Shown in pieces: positions 63,106-64,000 of a DNA stretch of 64,000 nt. The translations under genes and the position numbers were made by a program. Source of the DNA: DATKLL01 sp035542475 (GTDB lineage: Bacteria; Desulfobacterota; Syntrophia; Syntrophales; UBA2185). Each line of letters opens with the position of its first letter. The stretch's first letter is position 1. The stretch lies in contig DATKLL010000134.1 of assembly GCA_035542475.1 (NCBI GenBank), positions 4,409-68,408 of the forward strand, read 5' to 3'. A model generated the notes under the pieces. The model worked only from the letters and a program-made list of their open reading frames with translations. It made no database searches and was not told the origin of the DNA.

Positions 63106-64000
63106 TTATAAGTTTATAAGACTCGATCTCAGATTTGCTTTTCTATTCTGAAGCCCGAGCTTATTTCTGATATTTTTTCTGTGAAAATCAATCGTCCTCT
63201 CCGAGACGTTCAGTAACTCTCCGATATCTTTACTGGTCTTACCTTCTTTGACAAGATTTGCTATCTGGATCTCTTTTGAAGTAAGGTTTAAATATTTCGA
63301 GGATAATCTCTGCGAAAATGAAGATGTAATTTCTTTCAGGTTTGTCTCGAGGATGCTGAGATGAGTTGCTGATCTAGCTTTCAAATTGATTTTCTTCAAT
63401 TTTTCAACATGCGGCATAATGAGATTCTTGACGTTTGCCAATATCCACTCTTCGAGTTCAATTTTATCCTTCTCCCTCTGTTTCAGTAAAACTTTCAAAG
63501 CGGTATTAAATTCTTCAAGATTTTTGGACTTGATCTCAAGCGCCTCCTCAGCACGTCTGCGCTCTCCGATCTCGTCTGTGAGTTGTCGGTTTTTTAATAC
63601 GAGCTCGTCAGTCCGTTCTTCTACCAGTCGTTCCAGGTTATCATGAGCCTGTTTTAGCGCTTCCTCCGCTTGCTTACGTTCCTCCAATGTGGCTGTCAGT
63701 TTGGTGATCAGCTGCTTTTCATTGTCTATTTTCTTTTTCAGTTCAATGTGTGTACGGACTCTAGCAAGTAATTCCGCAGAATTAAATGGCTTTGTTACAT
63801 AATCCACGGCGCCTGCTTCATATCCCTTTAAAATGTCTTCAGTCTCATCTTTTACAGTCAGAAATATAACAGGAATATCCTTAGTGCTGGATCTCTTTAA
63901 TGTGTTGCAGACTTCAAATCCGTCCATTTCGGGCATCATTATGTCTAAAAGTACAAGATCGGGGTAAATCTTTTCAACTGTATCCAGCGCTTGTTTACCG
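63106..64000 (-). CDS. response regulator with coiled coil and LuxR output, 5' end beyond the window
   Basis: The minus frame runs open through the right edge, and the first visible residues already lie inside a receiver (VEKIYPDLVLLDIMMPEMDGFEV with the phosphoacceptor Asp). The true start is therefore outside. After the receiver (Lys in VDYVTKPFNSAELLARV) comes a long coiled coil (about 100 residues, rich in Glu, Lys and Leu). The same C-terminal module as in the gene at 60830 follows: EWILANVKNLIMPHVEKL, ITSSFSQRLSSKYLNLTSKEIQIANLVKEGKTSKDIGELLNVSERTIDFHRKNI, a LuxR-type DNA-binding domain. It converges on the response regulator at 62520. Confidence 0.87.
   Translation of the reverse strand, partial: GKQALDTVEKIYPDLVLLDIMMPEMDGFEVCNTLKRSSTKDIPVIFLTVKDETEDILKGYEAGAVDYVTKPFNSAELLARVRTHIELKKKIDNEKQLITKLTATLEERKQAEEALKQAHDNLERLVEERTDELVLKNRQLTDEIGERRRAEEALEIKSKNLEEFNTALKVLLKQREKDKIELEEWILANVKNLIMPHVEKLKKINLKARSATHLSILETNLKEITSSFSQRLSSKYLNLTSKEIQIANLVKEGKTSKDIGELLNVSERTIDFHRKNIRNKLGLQNRKANLRSSLINL

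Noticed and set aside
1..64000. CRISPR array, insertion sequence or prophage
   Set aside because: No regularly spaced direct repeats, transposase or phage structural genes were found.

Overview
The window reads as a chromosomal segment of an anaerobic Gram-negative bacterium, most likely a Desulfobacterota (deltaproteobacterial) syntroph or fermenter close to Syntrophales. This placement is an inference. It rests on a KDO/Lpt lipopolysaccharide-export operon with rpoN, the rpsF-rpsR-rplI-dnaB and ispE-prs-rplY-pth blocks, HndA/HndB/NuoF-type NADH modules, and many PAS/LuxR-type signalling proteins. Gene density is high, intergenic DNA is AT-rich, and I saw no insertion sequence, prophage or CRISPR array.

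Layout. 1-3440 (minus): the 5' part of a malonate decarboxylase alpha-subunit gene that runs off the left edge, a sodium:solute symporter, a 47-residue membrane protein that looks like its accessory subunit, and a PEBP-like lipoprotein. 3811-11925 (minus): pth, rplY, prs, tRNA-Gln, ispE, a DUF1844 gene, htpX, clpB and a DacZ-like diadenylate cyclase; rpoH diverges from this block with a good sigma70 promoter. 13033-16671 (minus): dnaB, rplI, DUF2232, rpsR, rpsF. Then tRNA-Arg, metF and a secreted AMIN/amidase/4xLysM cell-wall hydrolase.

20684-27297 (minus): two DRTGG proteins, an RsbW-like ATPase, a PHP protein, a GHKL ATPase, NuoE/HndA, an HndB-like ferredoxin, and a large NuoF protein fused to a GltD/NfnB-like flavoprotein. 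No hydrogenase catalytic subunit is present. 27941-32016: a four-PAS hybrid kinase and XerD. 32038-42492 (plus): TPR protein, kdsA, kdsC, lptC, lptA, lptB, rpoN, long HPF, ptsN, hprK, rapZ. 42489-50614: M23 peptidase, coaBC, type-4 UDG, NfeD, slipin, a small membrane protein, a HAD phosphatase, and a zinc-ribbon protein. 50933-60000: an acidic FGE-fold protein, lepA, adk, an FmdB zinc ribbon, an aminotransferase, acylphosphatase, ligA, and a small unknown. 60397-64000: four signalling proteins.

The most interesting points are these. (1) A response regulator has an in-frame UGA just before its conserved Lys-Pro, followed by a hairpin with SECIS-like geometry. (2) A NuoF-GltD fusion sits downstream of a DRTGG/anti-sigma/PHP/GHKL module. 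(3) A DacZ-like c-di-AMP synthase heads a clpB-htpX operon opposite rpoH. (4) A malonate decarboxylase gene follows an SSS symporter and its micro-protein. (5) An acidic FGE-fold protein and a zinc-ribbon protein are encoded divergently. (6) An HPr kinase gene has an altered C-terminus and no HPr gene nearby.
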